Shown piece by piece: positions 6,264-6,998 of a stretch of DNA of 6,998 bases. Under the pieces are notes generated by a model. That model did not search any database. It saw only the letters and a program-made list of their open reading frames with translations, and had not been told where the DNA came from. Positions within the stretch are counted from its first letter, which is position 1. Each line of letters opens with the position of its first letter. Position numbers and translations under genes: made by a program. Origin of the DNA: Bacillota bacterium (GTDB lineage Bacteria; Bacillota; Clostridia; Christensenellales; SZUA-584); contig JAEWCC010000041.1 in the NCBI GenBank assembly GCA_023390815.1, forward strand, positions 1 to 6,998, in the 5' to 3' direction.

Positions 6264-6288
6264 TGCCGTTAGACTGCGTTTGTACAAT
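6255..6288 (+). promoter_or_regulatory. Weak candidate promoter for the adaptor gene
   Basis: A promoter is expected because the gene at 6327 follows a strong terminator. TACAAT at 6283-6288 is a good -10 match, 38 nt before the ATG. The best upstream -35 match, TTAACA at 6255-6260, is separated by 22 nt, longer than the usual 16-18, and no good hexamer occurs at the ideal distance. The -10 is plausible; the pairing is doubtful. Confidence 0.25.
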
Positions 6289-6326
6289 GACCGCATCAGT
6301 GAACAAACCGGCAGGAGTGTGAAAAA

Positions 6327-6998
6327 ATGAAAAAGGGAATGAAAAGATGGATCATTATTGGCAGCGTGGTGGTGCTGCTTGTCGCGGGTTTCTTTATCTA
6401 CCGGGGCGTAGCAGGCGCAGCTTCGACGAATGCGGCATTTGATGAGACCCCGAGCTACGATGAGGTCACCAAGGGCGATATTTCGCAGAGCGTTTCGGGC
6501 AGCGGAAATCTCGGCAGCGCGGATACGTTTGATGTAGAGGCTGCCAGTTATCTCGTTATCGATGAAGTGACCGTCAGCGAGGGCGATACCATTGCGGCGG
6601 GCGATGCCATCGCGACGCTGGACGTTGAAGCGATGGCGGACAAAGCGGAGGAACAGGCCAACCAGATTGCGGCGGCTCAGATCAGTATTGACACAACGAA
6701 TAACGTGACCACGTCGCTGTCGATCAAATCCCCGGTCGAGGGCTGGGTGAAAAGCGTGATGCTGGGTGAGGACGACTCCATCGAGGACGCGATGGAGCAG
6801 TACGGATATGTCGCGCTTGTTGCCACTGAGGAACGTGAGATCGTCAACGCGGCGCAGAGCGGCCTGGCCAAAGGAACCGAAGTTAAAGTCAAAAGCGAAG
6901 GCCATACGTACAACGGCACGGTAACCAGCGAAGACGGCGTGCTCTATGTGAGCATCGATACCGTCGCGCGATCGGTGGGTGCGGACGCGGTCGTATAC
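6327..6998 (+). CDS. HlyD/MacA-like membrane adaptor of an efflux or secretion transporter (3'-truncated)
   Basis: The frame is open to the window edge, giving 224 residues without a stop. ATG 6327 is preceded by AGGAG (6313-6317) with a 9-nt spacer. The N-terminus MKKGMKRW plus a hydrophobic helix (about 8-26) is a signal anchor. KGDISQSVSGSGNLG (49-63) is the typical lead-in strand of periplasmic adaptor proteins. The biotinyl/lipoyl-like domain is split: first half VEAASYLVIDEVTVSEGDTI to LDVE (about 70-101), second half SIKSPVEGWVKSVML (132-146). Only about 30 residues lie between the halves, so the coiled-coil hairpin found in MacA or YknX is very short here. Residues about 160-224 look like the start of the beta-barrel domain. 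In Bacillota such adaptors usually precede genes for an ABC ATPase and a MacB-like permease; those would lie beyond the window. The substrate is unknown. Confidence 0.8.
   Translation, partial: MKKGMKRWIIIGSVVVLLVAGFFIYRGVAGAASTNAAFDETPSYDEVTKGDISQSVSGSGNLGSADTFDVEAASYLVIDEVTVSEGDTIAAGDAIATLDVEAMADKAEEQANQIAAAQISIDTTNNVTTSLSIKSPVEGWVKSVMLGEDDSIEDAMEQYGYVALVATEEREIVNAAQSGLAKGTEVKVKSEGHTYNGTVTSEDGVLYVSIDTVARSVGADAVVY

Noticed and set aside
6042..6326. tRNA, other structured RNA gene or small protein in the intergenic region
   Set aside because: No cloverleaf elements, no small open frame with a ribosome binding site, and the structure seen is explained by the terminator hairpins and palindromic arms.
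6255..6905. 216-residue open frame on the minus strand opposite the last gene
   Set aside because: The plus strand has a good ribosome binding site, signal anchor and lipoyl-domain motifs in the adaptor frame; the minus-strand product has none.

Overview
The window is about 7 kb of fairly GC-rich bacterial DNA, and every gene I can support is on the plus strand. The first five genes, infB (5'-truncated), rbfA, nrnA-type DHH phosphoesterase, truB and ribF, form the translation/RNA-maturation operon found in Bacillota and some other bacteria. Three things point to a clostridial-type Bacillota: this gene order, a DHH/DHHA1 phosphoesterase between rbfA and truB, and an IF2 with a long Gln/Gly/Arg/Pro-rich N-terminal extension. 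I cannot name the genus from the sequence.

Layout. Bases 2-2215: translation initiation factor IF2, entering the window inside a 48-bp tandem coding repeat. Bases 2215-2553: ribosome-maturation factor RbfA. Bases 2557-3510: DHH-family oligoribonuclease/pAp phosphatase. Bases 3510-4376: tRNA pseudouridine-55 synthase. Bases 4373-5281: bifunctional riboflavin kinase/FAD synthetase. These five genes are packed with overlaps of 1, 1 and 4 nt (infB/rbfA, nrnA/truB, truB/ribF) and one 3-nt gap (rbfA/nrnA), so they are almost certainly co-transcribed and partly translationally coupled. After a 43-nt spacer comes a membrane-anchored NodB-type polysaccharide deacetylase (about 5325-6041). It is not a classic member of this operon but lies before the first recognisable terminator, so it probably shares the transcript.

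Bases 6042-6326 (285 nt) hold no gene. They contain an intrinsic terminator at 6201-6224. A near-identical copy of its hairpin sits 147 nt upstream at 6054-6072 without a T-tract. Between the two copies is a roughly 110-bp imperfect palindrome (6082-6190) that looks like a small non-coding mobile or dispersed repeat inserted at, or bounded by, the terminator. A further short inverted repeat (6230-6263) and a weak promoter candidate precede the last gene.

The last gene (6327 to the window end, 3'-truncated) encodes a membrane-anchored HlyD/MacA-like adaptor with a split lipoyl domain and an unusually short insert between its halves. It probably begins a separate transporter operon.

Overall this is a housekeeping operon with one appended envelope gene and a structured intergenic element. 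I did not find a convincing new defence, mobile or regulatory system. The palindromic element nested between two terminator hairpins is the observation most worth checking.
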